From positions 2,091,501 through 2,155,500 of the forward strand of contig CP155577.1 of NCBI GenBank assembly GCA_001306305.2: a stretch of DNA of 64,000 nt. The letters run 5' to 3'. A program made the position numbers and the translations under genes. Under the pieces are notes generated by a model. The model did not search any database and was not told the origin of the DNA. It saw only the letters and a program-made list of their open reading frames with translations. Within the stretch, counting starts at the first letter, position 1. Each line of letters starts with the position of its first letter. The DNA comes from Citromicrobium bathyomarinum. GTDB lineage: Bacteria; Pseudomonadota; Alphaproteobacteria; Sphingomonadales; Sphingomonadaceae. This document shows positions 17,172 to 25,744 of this stretch, in pieces.

Positions 17172-18977
17172 CTAGAGGCGATAGGTCAGCACCAGCAGGA
17201 CCGAGAGCGTCGTCACCATCAGCAGCACCAGCGGCACGCCCGTGCGGATGTAATCCGAGAACTCGTAGGAGCCTTCGCCCATGATCAGCATATTGGTCTG
17301 ATAGGCGATCGGGGTCGCGTAACACAGGTTGCAGCCGAACAGCACCGCGAGCACCAGCGGTTCCGGCGGCAGGCCCAGCTCGGTCGCGATGCTAAAGGCG
17401 ATCGGGGTGCCCACCGTGGCGGCCGTCGCGTTGGAGGCGAAATTGGTCAGCACGGTCACGAACAGCATGATCGCGCCCAGCACGAGTGCGGGTGGCAGCG
17501 AGGAGAGGCCAAGCGACAGCGCCATACCAAGCCACGCGGCCGCGCCGCTCGCCTCGACGATCGAACCCACCGCGATGCTCGCCGCGACCAGCACGATCAC
17601 CTTGGCCGACAACGCACGCCCGACCCGGTCGAACTTCACGCAGCCGGTGAGGAACATCAGGATCGCACCCGCCAGCGCGGAAATCGCGATCGGAAACAGG
17701 CCGATGGAAGCGGTGAACACCGCCCCACCCATGATCACCGCCGAGAGTACCGCCTTGGACCGGCGCGGCAGTTCGCGCATCCCTTCCAGCATCAGCAGGC
17801 TGTCGCCGCGGGCGAACTCTTCCAGATCGGCGCGCAGGCCCGTCACCATCAGCACGTCGCCTTCGGCAAAGCGCAGGTCGCCGGCGGAATAGTCGTTGAA
17901 CTCGTCGGTCACGCCCGTCCATCGTTCGGGACGGTGCACGCCGAGCACCGCGACACCATATAGATCGGCGACGCCCGAACTGGGCAGCGTGCGGCCGATG
18001 AGGCGCGAATCTGCGGTGATCGCCATCTCGACGACGATCACATCCTCGTTCTGCGCGCTCGCCTTGCGCTTGATCTTCGACAGCACCCAGTCGGGCGCAG
18101 CCTCACCGCGCAGCGTGCGCATTGCCTCTTCCACAGCCTCCTGCGGGCCGGAGATGAGCAGGCGCTGCTGCGGCTGGAGTCTTCCGATCGGCGGATCGTG
18201 CACGGTCACGGTGTCGGGCAGGCGTGGCAGGATGTCCGCCAGCAACTCTCCGGTCAGTGGCCCGTCCTCGCTCACCCTCAGTCGCGCCTGGAAATGGCGC
18301 CGCGGGCGCGTGTCTTCCTGCGTGTTGTCCTTCAGCAGGCGGGGCATCACTAGCCACAGATAGGGCAACGCGACTGCAGCGGCGACCAGCACGATCGGCG
18401 TGTAATGGAACACGCTCATTTCCGGCAGGCCCAGGTCGCTCGCGATCGAGACGACCAGGATATTGGTCGAGGTGCCGATGGTGGTCGCCATCCCGCCGAT
18501 CAGCACGGCTGCGTTGAGCGGGATCAGCGTCTTGGAGGCCGGCATCGCGCCGCGTGCGGCAAGACTGACGAAGATCGGCAACAGCAGCACGAGCACCGGC
18601 GTATCATTGACCGCCATCGACAGCGCCATCGCCGCGACCAGCGAGACCAGCAGACCGATCTGCAGGTTCCACTTGAACAGCCGTTCCAGCAGATGCGCCG
18701 CAGGCTCCAGCGCCCCGGTCACCACCAGCCCCCGGCCCATGATCATCAGCGCGCAGATCGTGATCAGTGCGTAATGGCCGAAGCCCGAGAAGGCGAGCGA
18801 CAGGCCATCGGTCGGGCGCGTGTCGGGCAGCGGGAAGAAATAGAGGAACACCGCGATCACCGCGATGGTCATCAGCGAAACGATCTCGGTGGAAGGCTTG
18901 CTGCGCGCGAAGCCGATGAACATCGCGATCGTGACCACCATTGCGGCAATCGCGTGAAAGGAGGGAGCTTCGAGCAT
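17172..18977 (-). CDS. SLC13/DASS-family permease with central RCK-C (TrkA-C) domains
   Basis: The 601-residue inner-membrane transporter has TM helices in residues 5-210 and 395-600, carrying the DASS signatures MAVNDTPVLVLLLPIFVSLA and GGMATTIGTSTNILVV. A soluble middle (about 210-390) holds two TrkA-C-like ligand-binding modules (LLADILPRLPDTVTVHD; DVLMVTGLRADLEEFA). Relatives transport dicarboxylates, sulfate or other anions with Na+, and the RCK-C domains probably regulate gating. The substrate is unknown. The gene stands alone between the amidohydrolase and tRNA-Leu. Confidence 0.9.
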   Translation of the reverse strand: MLEAPSFHAIAAMVVTIAMFIGFARSKPSTEIVSLMTIAVIAVFLYFFPLPDTRPTDGLSLAFSGFGHYALITICALMIMGRGLVVTGALEPAAHLLERLFKWNLQIGLLVSLVAAMALSMAVNDTPVLVLLLPIFVSLAARGAMPASKTLIPLNAAVLIGGMATTIGTSTNILVVSIASDLGLPEMSVFHYTPIVLVAAAVALPYLWLVMPRLLKDNTQEDTRPRRHFQARLRVSEDGPLTGELLADILPRLPDTVTVHDPPIGRLQPQQRLLISGPQEAVEEAMRTLRGEAAPDWVLSKIKRKASAQNEDVIVVEMAITADSRLIGRTLPSSGVADLYGVAVLGVHRPERWTGVTDEFNDYSAGDLRFAEGDVLMVTGLRADLEEFARGDSLLMLEGMRELPRRSKAVLSAVIMGGAVFTASIGLFPIAISALAGAILMFLTGCVKFDRVGRALSAKVIVLVAASIAVGSIVEASGAAAWLGMALSLGLSSLPPALVLGAIMLFVTVLTNFASNATAATVGTPIAFSIATELGLPPEPLVLAVLFGCNLCYATPIAYQTNMLIMGEGSYEFSDYIRTGVPLVLLMVTTLSVLLVLTYRL

Positions 18978-19074
18978 TGCTGGACCCAGCGATAGCGGGA
19001 CGAGGCCCTGCTAGGCAATCGGTGACGCGCATATCGCGTGCGATCATGCACGGATCATCGCAGCTGGAGAGTGG

Positions 19075-19159
19075 TGGTGCCCCTGGCCCGACTCGAACGG
19101 GCACTCCGTAAGGAACTCGATTTTGAGTCGAGCGCGTCTACCAATTCCACCACAGGGGC
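19075..19159 (-). tRNA. tRNA-Leu (CAA)
   Basis: This 85-nt cloverleaf starts GCCCCTG and closes with CAGGGGC-A-CCA (CCA encoded). The anticodon stem CTCGA/TCGAG encloses the loop CTCAAAA, giving anticodon CAA. The long variable arm between anticodon and T arms, and GTTCGAGTC in the T loop, fit a class II leucine tRNA. Confidence 0.96.
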
Positions 19160-19195
19160 ACTGGGTCTGGCCGACCCATAAGACCAGGCCGCAGC

Positions 19196-20014
19196 CTAAC
19201 GCAAGGCGTTGGCGACGACCTTGTGCATCTTGGAATGCAGGCCGTCATTGCCTGCCAGCACCTGTTCGTGATGGACCGGCTGGCTGCGCCCGCGATAATC
19301 GGTCACGAAGCCGCCCGCCTCGCGCACCAGCAGGCAGCCTGCGGCGGTATCCCACGGTTGCAGGTCGCTTTCCCAGAAACCGTCGAAGCGCCCTGCGGCA
19401 ACCCATGCGAGGTCGAGCGAGGCGGCGCCGAAGCGGCGGATGCCAGCGACTTCGGGGCCGAGCGCACCGTAAATCCGGCTCCATTCGGCAATATTGCCGT
19501 GGCCCTGGAACGGCATGCCGGTCGCGATCAGCGCTTCGTTCAGGCGAGCGCGCGAGGATACCCGCAGGCGCCCGTCATGCAGCCATGCGCCGCGCGTCTT
19601 TTCCGCCCAGAAGGTTTCATCGGTAATCGGCTGATAGACCACTGCCGCAGTCACATCGCCCCAGCCCGATCCATCCAGCTTGCGCTCCTGCACCGCGATC
19701 GAGATCGCGAAATGCGGGATGCCGTGGAGGAAGTTACTCGTGCCATCGAGCGGGTCGATGACCCAGCGCGGCTGGCCATCCTCGCCTTTGATCTCGCCCG
19801 CTTCCTCCAGCAGGAAGCCCCAGTTGGGGCGTGCCTGCAACAGGTCGTCGTACAGCGAGCGTTCGGCCCGCATGTCCGCCTTGCTGACGAAGTCGGCGGG
19901 GCCCTTGCGGCTGACCTGGAGGTGTTCGATCTCGCCGAAGTCGCGCCGCAGGCGGTTGCCCGCGCGGCGTGCGGCACGTTCCATAACGCGGATCAGGCCG
20001 GTGATTGCTGCCAT
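19196..20014 (-). CDS. suhB: Inositol monophosphatase family protein (SuhB)
   Basis: The 272-residue Mg2+-dependent phosphatase shows the IMPase motifs WVIDPLDGTSNFLHGIPHF and, near the C-terminus, LQPWDTAAGCLLVREAGG. The upstream EE pair lies in GFLLEEAGEIKG. SuhB-type proteins hydrolyse inositol phosphates and in enterobacteria also act in rRNA antitermination. The N-terminus LIRVMERAARRAGNRLRRDF fits this subgroup. It lies 36 bases downstream of tRNA-Leu and upstream of the small gene at 20033 on the other side. A second IMPase paralogue is at 62421. Confidence 0.92.
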   Translation of the reverse strand: MAAITGLIRVMERAARRAGNRLRRDFGEIEHLQVSRKGPADFVSKADMRAERSLYDDLLQARPNWGFLLEEAGEIKGEDGQPRWVIDPLDGTSNFLHGIPHFAISIAVQERKLDGSGWGDVTAAVVYQPITDETFWAEKTRGAWLHDGRLRVSSRARLNEALIATGMPFQGHGNIAEWSRIYGALGPEVAGIRRFGAASLDLAWVAAGRFDGFWESDLQPWDTAAGCLLVREAGGFVTDYRGRSQPVHHEQVLAGNDGLHSKMHKVVANALR

Positions 20015-20032
20015 GTCGTGTCTTGGCCCGTC

Positions 20033-20431
20033 CTAGCGCGTTGCAGGTTCGGCAGGAGCCGCAGCCGGCGCGTCGGCCGACGGAGCACCCGCTTCACGCG
20101 CGCCGCACACGATCGCCGCGACCAGATAGACATTGGTCGGGTCGCTGGCATCGATCTGCGGATTTTCGGCCAGCGCCTTGCCGGTCGCCTCGCTGATCGT
20201 CTTGAGCGTGTTGGAATAGAGGCACCCGATCAGGGCGTCCTTTTCATCTTCCGCGATATTTTCCAGGTCCATCGCCTTGGCGAACAGGCTGAAGATGGTG
20301 CCCGCGCGCGACATGGTCTGCTGTTCCTGCTCCGTAACCGGTGCAGGCGCTTCGGGCGCGGTCTGCGCGGCGACGGGCGCAGTGGCGAGGCCGAGGCTCG
20401 CGGCGAGGATGATGCTATTCTTGAACGGCAT
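20033..20431 (-). CDS. Small secreted protein downstream of efp
   Basis: The 132-residue protein has a signal peptide (FKNSIILAASLGLATAPVAA, cleavage near AAQ), a Pro/Ala-rich linker, a helical core with two cysteines (ALIGCLYSNTLKTI and AAIVCGAREAG) and a Pro/Ala-rich tail. No family is recognised. The ATG at 20431 is 2 bases after the efp stop, so the two are translationally coupled. The longer frame running back under efp is Arg-rich and is a shadow. It is probably periplasmic, and the cysteine pair could form a disulfide. Confidence 0.75.
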   Translation of the reverse strand: MPFKNSIILAASLGLATAPVAAQTAPEAPAPVTEQEQQTMSRAGTIFSLFAKAMDLENIAEDEKDALIGCLYSNTLKTISEATGKALAENPQIDASDPTNVYLVAAIVCGAREAGAPSADAPAAAPAEPATR

Positions 20432-20433
20432 GA

Positions 20434-20997
20434 TCAGCCAGCCTTTCCGACGTAAGTCTGTTCGTACACGTCGACGATGATCCGCGTGCCGCTTTCGATA
20501 TGCGGCGGGACCATGATGCGCACGCCGTTGTCGAGGATCGCGGGCTTGTAGCTGGACGAGGCAGTCTGCCCCTTCACCACCGCGTCGGCTTCGACGATCT
20601 GTGCCTCGACCTGTTCGGGCAGCGCGACCGAGATCGGCTTTTCTTCCCACAGTTCCAGCGTCACCGTCATCCCATCCTGCAGGAACGGGCGCGCATCGCC
20701 GAGCAGGTCGCTCGGCAGGTTGATCTGTTCGTAGGTATCGGTGTCCATGAACACCAGCTGGTCGCCATCCTCGTACAGGAACTGGTAGTCCTTGGTGTCG
20801 AGGCGGACCTTCTCGACCGTGTCGGCGCTGCGGAAGCGCACGTTGGTCTTGCGGCCATCCTGCAGGTTCTTCATCTCGACCTGCATGTAGGCACCGCCCT
20901 TGCCGGGCTGGGTGTGCTGGATCTTGGCGACCTTCCAGATGCCGCCTTCATATTCGATGATATTGCCGGGACGAATGTCGACGCCGCTGATCTTCAT
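20434..20997 (-). CDS. efp: Elongation factor P
   Basis: EF-P (187 aa) binds between the P and E sites and relieves ribosome stalling at polyproline. The three beta-barrel domains are visible: KOW-like N-domain ([18 protein letters not shown]), OB domain ([13 protein letters not shown]) and C-terminal OB ([20 protein letters not shown]). The modification loop reads [16 protein letters not shown] in family terms (here [14 protein letters not shown]), with the lysine at the usual site. It heads a two-gene unit with the small secreted protein and is divergent from the gene at 21126. Confidence 0.97.
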   Translation of the reverse strand: MKISGVDIRPGNIIEYEGGIWKVAKIQHTQPGKGGAYMQVEMKNLQDGRKTNVRFRSADTVEKVRLDTKDYQFLYEDGDQLVFMDTDTYEQINLPSDLLGDARPFLQDGMTVTLELWEEKPISVALPEQVEAQIVEADAVVKGQTASSSYKPAILDNGVRIMVPPHIESGTRIIVDVYEQTYVGKAG

Positions 20998-21125
20998 GGG
21001 GATACCTTGGGTTTAGCGAAACGGGGGCTGCCGATCGGGGCCGAAACCAGCGCCGCAGCTGCAAAGCGCGCGCCTTAGCCGAGCACTCATGGTCAGGCAA
21101 GGCAAGCAACGCTATATGGCCGCCC

Positions 21126-21521
21126 ATGGACAGGACTTCTTGCTTCACCCGCGCGCTTCGTGCCGTACCCGCACTCGGCCCATCGCTCGCTCTCGCGCTC
21201 GCTGCCACGCCGCTGATGGCGCAGAGCGGACCGATCGACACCCTCCCGCTGGGCAAATACGAATGCACCCTTCCCGGCGATGCCGGCGGCGCCGCGTGGC
21301 ACCGCATTCCGGGCCGCGATTTCACGATTCTCAACGCGTCCAGCTACGAGGCGGGCGGAGAACGCGGGGTCTACCTGCTGCGCGGCACCCACCTCACCTT
21401 CACCCGCGGTCCACTCAAGGGAATGATGCTGGAACGCTCTGGCCAGCGGATCCTGCGCGAGTGGGACGAGAAGGGCGAACTGGGCCCGATGCGCTGCGTG
21501 CTGACCTCCCCTCCCCGATAA
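21126..21521 (+). CDS. Hypothetical periplasmic protein
   Basis: The 131-residue protein has an N-terminal signal peptide (hydrophobic ALGPSLALALAATPLMA, cleavage near AQS). The mature part contains LPLGKYECTLPGDAGG and a C-terminal GPMRCVLT, giving one cysteine pair that may form a disulfide, with beta-rich sequence between. I do not recognise a named family. It is divergent from efp and convergent with the M23 peptidase gene (27-base gap). Confidence 0.75.
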   Translation: MDRTSCFTRALRAVPALGPSLALALAATPLMAQSGPIDTLPLGKYECTLPGDAGGAAWHRIPGRDFTILNASSYEAGGERGVYLLRGTHLTFTRGPLKGMMLERSGQRILREWDEKGELGPMRCVLTSPPR

Positions 21522-21548
21522 TATACGCTCCCGCAGGCCTCGACCGGT

Positions 21549-22316
21549 TCAGCGACCCTCGCCCGCCAGATAGGGATAAGGATTGATCGCGTTGGTCGGC
21601 TCCCACCATTCGGCATCCTGGGTGGTGCGCATGATCGCAAAGTGCAGGTGCGGTGCATCGGGCGCGGCATTGCCCGTCGTGCCCACTGTGCCGAGGCGCT
21701 GGCCCCGGCGGACCTTCTGCCCTTCCTTCAGCCCCGGCGCATATTGATCGAGGTGCGCGTAGTAAAAGATCGTCTCGCGGTCCGGCGAGCGCACGTAGAG
21801 CGAATTACCGCCGGTTTCGGACTGATAGATCCGCTCGATCGTGCCCGGCGCGGCGGCGATGACCGAGGTGCCCTTGGGTGCCATGATGTCGATCGCCTCG
21901 TGAAACCGCTCTCCGCCGTCACGCTCCGCCAGGAAGCTGTCGGACAGCTCGTCCGGCCTCACGTTGAGCACGGGGATCACCATCTGCGACAATTGCCGCA
22001 TCTGCGGGCGGGTCGCAGTGGCGCGATCGTTCGACGCGACGTTGCGCGCGCGCTGCGCGGTGGAGGCCTGGGGCGCGCTATCCTCGTCCCCCTCCTCCGC
22101 AGCCACGGTTTCCTGCGTCAGCGGACGGGCCGCCTCGCTCGCCGAAGCGCCCGGGCGGGTCTTGTCTCTCTGACTGTCCGCACCGGACATCTCGATCAGG
22201 CTGCCGCCCGCCACGATCCACACCATCGAGGTGATCGTGGCGGTGACGAGGATGGTGACGATGCGATCGACGGTGCCCATGGCCTTGCGTTTAGCAGATT
22301 TAAGCCCGTCGATCAT
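21549..22316 (-). CDS. M23-family metallopeptidase (LytM/peptidoglycan hydrolase type)
   Basis: The 255-residue protein has an N-terminal TM anchor (VTILVTATITSMVWIVAGGS), an Ala/Arg/Thr-rich linker and a C-terminal M23 domain. Zinc-site motifs are GERFHEAIDIMAPKG (H-x3-D) and APHLHFAI (HxH). The usual GxH-x-GxD has lost a glycine (FHEAID), but ligands H and D are retained, so activity is likely. It would cut peptide cross-links in periplasmic peptidoglycan or act as an amidase activator. It is directly upstream of, and separated by 4 bases from, the thiE stop. Confidence 0.88.
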   Translation of the reverse strand: MIDGLKSAKRKAMGTVDRIVTILVTATITSMVWIVAGGSLIEMSGADSQRDKTRPGASASEAARPLTQETVAAEEGDEDSAPQASTAQRARNVASNDRATATRPQMRQLSQMVIPVLNVRPDELSDSFLAERDGGERFHEAIDIMAPKGTSVIAAAPGTIERIYQSETGGNSLYVRSPDRETIFYYAHLDQYAPGLKEGQKVRRGQRLGTVGTTGNAAPDAPHLHFAIMRTTQDAEWWEPTNAINPYPYLAGEGR

Positions 22317-22320
22317 CCGG

Positions 22321-22986
22321 CTACCCCTCTATCGCCCTTACGAAGGCTTTAACGGCGGCAACCTCGTCACCGTTCCACACCGCACCAGACACCGCGAGGA
22401 AATCCGCCCCCGCGGCGATCAGAGGCGCGCAGTTATCCGGTGTAATTCCACCGATCGCCACGCTGGGAAGCTCGAATATCTGCGACCACCACTCGAGGAT
22501 TTCGGGCTCGGGCCGCTCGGCATCGCCCTTGTCCTTGGTGGTGCTGGGATAGAACGCGCCGAACGCGACGTAATCCGCCCCCGCCTCGCCCGCTTCCATC
22601 GCCAGATGGCGGCTGGCGTGGCAGGTGACACCGATCTGCGCCTGCATGCCCAGCGCGTCGCGAGCCTCGGCCACCGTGCCGTCGTCCTGCCCGAGATGGA
22701 CGCCATCGGCCTTGAGCCGCTTGGCGAGCGCGATGTCGTCGTTGACGATGAAGGCAACCTCGCGCTCGGCACAGATCTCGCGCAGAGGTGCCGCCAGCGC
22801 CGCCGCCTCGTGCTGACCGGCCGAGCCTTCGAGGCCTTTCACCCGGAACTGGAACGCGGTGACGTGGTCGGGCCCGGCGTCGATCGCGCGGGCAAGCCGT
22901 TCGGGAAAATCGCCGCCCACGTCGAGCGGGGAGATCAGGTAAAGCTGGGTCGGAATGTGCGGGATCGCGGGATTGCTGGTGCTCAT
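22321..22986 (-). CDS. thiE: Thiamine-phosphate synthase
   Basis: ThiE (221 aa) joins HMP-pyrophosphate and thiazole phosphate into thiamine monophosphate. Diagnostic motifs are FQFRVKGLE, FIVNDDIALAKRLKADGVHL, GQDDG and VAIGGITPDN, in TIM-barrel order. The gene precedes the M23 peptidase on the same strand. No TPP riboswitch is recognisable in the 108-bp region before the start, which also serves the divergent lipoprotein gene. Confidence 0.93.
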   Translation of the reverse strand: MSTSNPAIPHIPTQLYLISPLDVGGDFPERLARAIDAGPDHVTAFQFRVKGLEGSAGQHEAAALAAPLREICAEREVAFIVNDDIALAKRLKADGVHLGQDDGTVAEARDALGMQAQIGVTCHASRHLAMEAGEAGADYVAFGAFYPSTTKDKGDAERPEPEILEWWSQIFELPSVAIGGITPDNCAPLIAAGADFLAVSGAVWNGDEVAAVKAFVRAIEG

Positions 22987-23094
22987 GACCGCCGCACCTA
23001 GCGCTCGCGAGCCCGCCAGTCGATCTTTTGCAGCCGATCTTGCCGCAGGGCCATTCAGCTATTCGCAAGCGGACTGCGCGCTAGAGCCGGGAGG

Positions 23095-23514
23095 ATGATG
23101 AAAAAGCCCCTCCTGCTCGCCACGCTCCTGCCCGGAGCGATCCTGTCCCTCGCCGCCTGTGCGGTGGTCCCCAATGCCGGGCCGGTGGTCGATTCGCCGC
23201 GCGAGGTGGCGCAGCAGGGCAGCGTGGTGCCGCTGCTGCAGCCGGTCCAGCTTGCCCGCACGGTTGTGGTGACGCCGATGCGCGTGACCGAAGACAGCCG
23301 TTGCCCGCAGGGCGTGCAGTGCATTCAGGCCGGCCGGGTGGTCGTGGAAACGCGGATCGACGGGCCCGGCTGGCGCCAGACGCAGCCGCTTACGCTGGGT
23401 GAGCCGCACACCGTGCGCGGCGTCACCGTAACGCTGGTTTCGGTGACGCCCGAACAGCAGGCCGATTCGCAGGTCAAATCGGCCGAGTACCGCTTCGCGT
23501 TCGAGGGCGGGTAG
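23095..23514 (+). CDS. Predicted lipoprotein, unknown function
   Basis: The 139-residue product has a lipoprotein signal (LLLATLLPGAILSLAAC; lipobox L-A-A-C at residues 19-22). The mature part contains TEDSRCPQGVQCIQAGRVVV, a two-cysteine segment followed by beta-rich sequence. A GGGAGG directly before the tandem ATGs at 23095 and 23098 makes the second ATG, or initiation at either, plausible. The Cys-x5-Cys segment is seen in small alphaproteobacterial lipoproteins of unknown function. It is divergent from thiE. Confidence 0.75.
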   Translation: MMKKPLLLATLLPGAILSLAACAVVPNAGPVVDSPREVAQQGSVVPLLQPVQLARTVVVTPMRVTEDSRCPQGVQCIQAGRVVVETRIDGPGWRQTQPLTLGEPHTVRGVTVTLVSVTPEQQADSQVKSAEYRFAFEGG

Positions 23515-23586
23515 GGTCGCAGCGTAGGGGGTATCCCGCCTCGGCACTGAGCCTCAGCGGGTGCCCCTCCACCACTTCGTGGCCCC

Positions 23587-23605
23587 CCTCCCCGTTTCGG
23601 GGAGG
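23587..23605. repeat. Intergenic CCTCCCCG hairpin
   Basis: A perfect 8-bp stem (23587-23594 with 23598-23605) and a 3-nt loop lie 4 bases from the aldolase stop and in the convergent gap with the lipoprotein gene. There is no T-run. It resembles the arms of the intergenic repeat at 26963-27110. Confidence 0.5.
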
Positions 23606-23609
23606 ATTG

Positions 23610-24503
23610 TCAGCCCGCCACGCTCGCGGCGTAGATCTCGTCGATCGCGGTTTCGAGCGCGTTGTCGAACTTCTGATCGTCCATCTGCGCGCGCAGCTCT
23701 TCCAGCAGCGCACGGCTGAAGCTGGCGATCATGCCGCGGTTCTTGGCCAGTTCACGGCAGGCTTCTTCCCGCTCGTAACCGCCCGACAGCGCGACCAGGC
23801 GCAGAACCTTGGGGTGCTCGACCAGCGGCAGGTACAGGTTCGGCTCGCTCGGGATGGTCAGCTTGAGCATGACCTGCTGCCCCTCGGGCACCCGCTCCAG
23901 CTGATCGAGGAACGCGGCGAGAAGGTGCGCTTCGGCAGTGCCGCGCGTTTCCGACTTCAGGCTGACTTCGGGTTCGAGGATCGGCATCAGCCCGTGGCTC
24001 AGGATTTCGAGGCCGAAATCCATCTGCTGGCGCACCGCGTCGGCGATGCCCTGCTGGTTCGCCTCGTGCACGACGGAGCGCATCTTGGTCCCGAACACGC
24101 CCAGTTCCTTCGCGCGCGCGCATTGCTGCGCCAGCTCGGGCATGTCCTTCATCAGCTGCACGCCGTTTTCGGTATCGTGCATCCCCTTGTCGACCTTCAG
24201 GAAGGGGACGATGCCCTTGCCCGCAAGCCGTTCGGGGATCGGCATGCCTTCCGGGTTGCAGCCTTCCATGGTCTTTTCGAACAAAATCGCGCCAACCACC
24301 TTGTCACCGGTAAAGGCCGGGCTTTCCACGATGCGGCAGCGCATTTCGTGGATCTTGGCGAACATCTCGTCTTCGCCCGAATACTCGTCTTCGCCGACGC
24401 CATACCCGGCAAGCGCCTTGGGCGTGGAGCCGCCCGACTGATCCAGCGCCGCGATAAATCCGTCGCCCGCTGCGATCTTCGCCTTCATCTGTTCGAAATT
24501 CAT
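23610..24503 (-). CDS. Class I fructose-bisphosphate aldolase
   Basis: The 297-residue protein is a Schiff-base (class I) aldolase of the bacterial type: AALDQSGGSTPKALAGYGV at the N-terminus, PFLKVDKGMHDTENGVQ, and LPILEPEVSLK-like (MPILEPEVSLKSET) plus QVMLKLTIPSEPNLY, where the Schiff-base lysine lies. It splits fructose 1,6-bisphosphate into glyceraldehyde-3-P and dihydroxyacetone-P. The start at 24503 (MNFEQMKAKI) replaces a longer frame whose first 23 codons are Arg/Lys-rich. It lies at the end of the tkt-gap-pgk cluster on the same strand. Confidence 0.93.
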   Translation of the reverse strand: MNFEQMKAKIAAGDGFIAALDQSGGSTPKALAGYGVGEDEYSGEDEMFAKIHEMRCRIVESPAFTGDKVVGAILFEKTMEGCNPEGMPIPERLAGKGIVPFLKVDKGMHDTENGVQLMKDMPELAQQCARAKELGVFGTKMRSVVHEANQQGIADAVRQQMDFGLEILSHGLMPILEPEVSLKSETRGTAEAHLLAAFLDQLERVPEGQQVMLKLTIPSEPNLYLPLVEHPKVLRLVALSGGYEREEACRELAKNRGMIASFSRALLEELRAQMDDQKFDNALETAIDEIYAASVAG

Positions 24504-24644
24504 GGGAGAGTTCGCCTTCCTCACATTCGTATGCGTTGCAAGGCGCTTAGCCAGCCGGAACCGGGCTCGCAAGCCGTGGGCGCTCGCAAACAGCCGATCG
24601 AATCGTCAGACGAGGAAGGCAAATACCGCCGAGGCGGACCACGA

Positions 24645-25280
24645 CTAGCCCTTGCGTGCCGCAATCAGGTTGATCGCGATCGAGATGCGGGTGCCGGAAC
24701 CGTGGAACGGTCGCACCGCATGTTGCAACCAGCTGGGAAACAGCACGATCTCGCCCGTAGATGGCCGATGGAGATATTCGTTGGGCTGGCCGCTGCCCTG
24801 CCCGTCGGTCAGAAACAGATCGGGGGCGGTCATGCGGATCATCGGCATTCGCGGATCGAGCAACTGGAGCTCACCGCCAAGCGTCGCCTCCTCGGAACCG
24901 TCGTAGCCGTCATCCACATAGGCGACGGCCGACCAATAGCTGCCGGGATGGGCGTGATACTGGTTGGCGTGGCCCTTGCCGCTGACATTGGCCCACATCT
25001 CCGGCACCCATTCGAAACGGTTCTGCTGGGGGCTGCGCGCATCGACGGTGAACTGGTCCGCCATCGTCATCGCCTTGTAGGCAAGCGCACGCGCCGCCTC
25101 CCCGCCCCATTCCAGCATTCCGGTGTTGGAATGCCAGCCGCCGACGTTGGAAATCTGCATCCCTGCCGGATCGCGCAACCGCTCGGCCCCGATCGCCTCG
25201 CTCAGCAGGCGAAGCCCTTCCGCGCTCTGCAACCGGTCGACCACGAAAGGCGTGGCGAACAGCGAGCGCGCTTGCGACAT
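24645..25280 (-). CDS. TIGR02466-like putative 2-oxoglutarate/Fe(II) oxygenase
   Basis: The 211-residue protein fits the TIGR02466 family: it begins SQARSLFATPFVVDRL and has FEWVPEMWANVSGKGHANQY followed by HAHPGSYWSAVAYVD, then FPSWLQHAVRPFHGSGTRIS. The H-x-H/D and distal H, with the R of GTRIS, make a plausible Fe(II)/2-oxoglutarate site on a double-stranded beta-helix. The substrate is unknown. The start at 25280 has no upstream homology (the longer frame overlaps the thioesterase gene). It follows the thioesterase stop by 2 bases. Confidence 0.85.
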   Translation of the reverse strand: MSQARSLFATPFVVDRLQSAEGLRLLSEAIGAERLRDPAGMQISNVGGWHSNTGMLEWGGEAARALAYKAMTMADQFTVDARSPQQNRFEWVPEMWANVSGKGHANQYHAHPGSYWSAVAYVDDGYDGSEEATLGGELQLLDPRMPMIRMTAPDLFLTDGQGSGQPNEYLHRPSTGEIVLFPSWLQHAVRPFHGSGTRISIAINLIAARKG

Positions 25281-25282
25281 CG

Positions 25283-25744
25283 CTAGCGCTGCCCGCTCAC
25301 CTTGCGGATGATCCCGTCGAAGCGCAGCACGGGATTGCCGTCCGCCTTCACAATTCCGGCGACGAAGATCGTCTTGCCGCCTGCGCGCACGACCTCGCCG
25401 GTCGCCTCGATCAGTTGACCTTCGCGTGCCGGATCGAGGAAATCGCCGGTCAGCGTGAGCGTCACGCCGTGGCTGTCGCCCATCGCGTCGCGCGCGATGG
25501 TGAAGATGGCGGAATCGGCGAAGGTCATCAGGCAGCCGCCATGCATGAAGCCCGCACCATTCATGTGGCGGGCTTCCGCGCGAAACGCGGTCAGCATGGT
25601 GCCGTCGTCCTGCCGCCGCTCGTAGAACGGCCCAGCGCGCTGCTCGAACGCATCGGACTGCCACACCTGCCAGCCCGCGAACTCACCCTCGTGCACATCG
25701 ACGAGGCCGTTGCCGCTCTCGCCCACTCCCTGATTTTCGCTCAT
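25283..25744 (-). CDS. PaaI-family hotdog thioesterase
   Basis: The 153-residue protein has the hotdog-fold thioesterase motif [20 protein letters not shown], with the usual N/D-x-x-G-x-x-H-G-G catalytic segment, followed by [20 protein letters not shown]. It probably hydrolyses an acyl- or aryl-CoA; the substrate is unknown. The ATG overlaps the pgk stop as ATGA, so it is translationally coupled to pgk, an unusual partner for a glycolytic gene. Confidence 0.9.
   Translation of the reverse strand: MSENQGVGESGNGLVDVHEGEFAGWQVWQSDAFEQRAGPFYERRQDDGTMLTAFRAEARHMNGAGFMHGGCLMTFADSAIFTIARDAMGDSHGVTLTLTGDFLDPAREGQLIEATGEVVRAGGKTIFVAGIVKADGNPVLRFDGIIRKVSGQR

Noticed and set aside
22987-23094. TPP riboswitch before thiE
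   Set aside because: The spacer has no recognisable THI-box elements (for example CTGAGA and the paired ACC-TGA-like segments).
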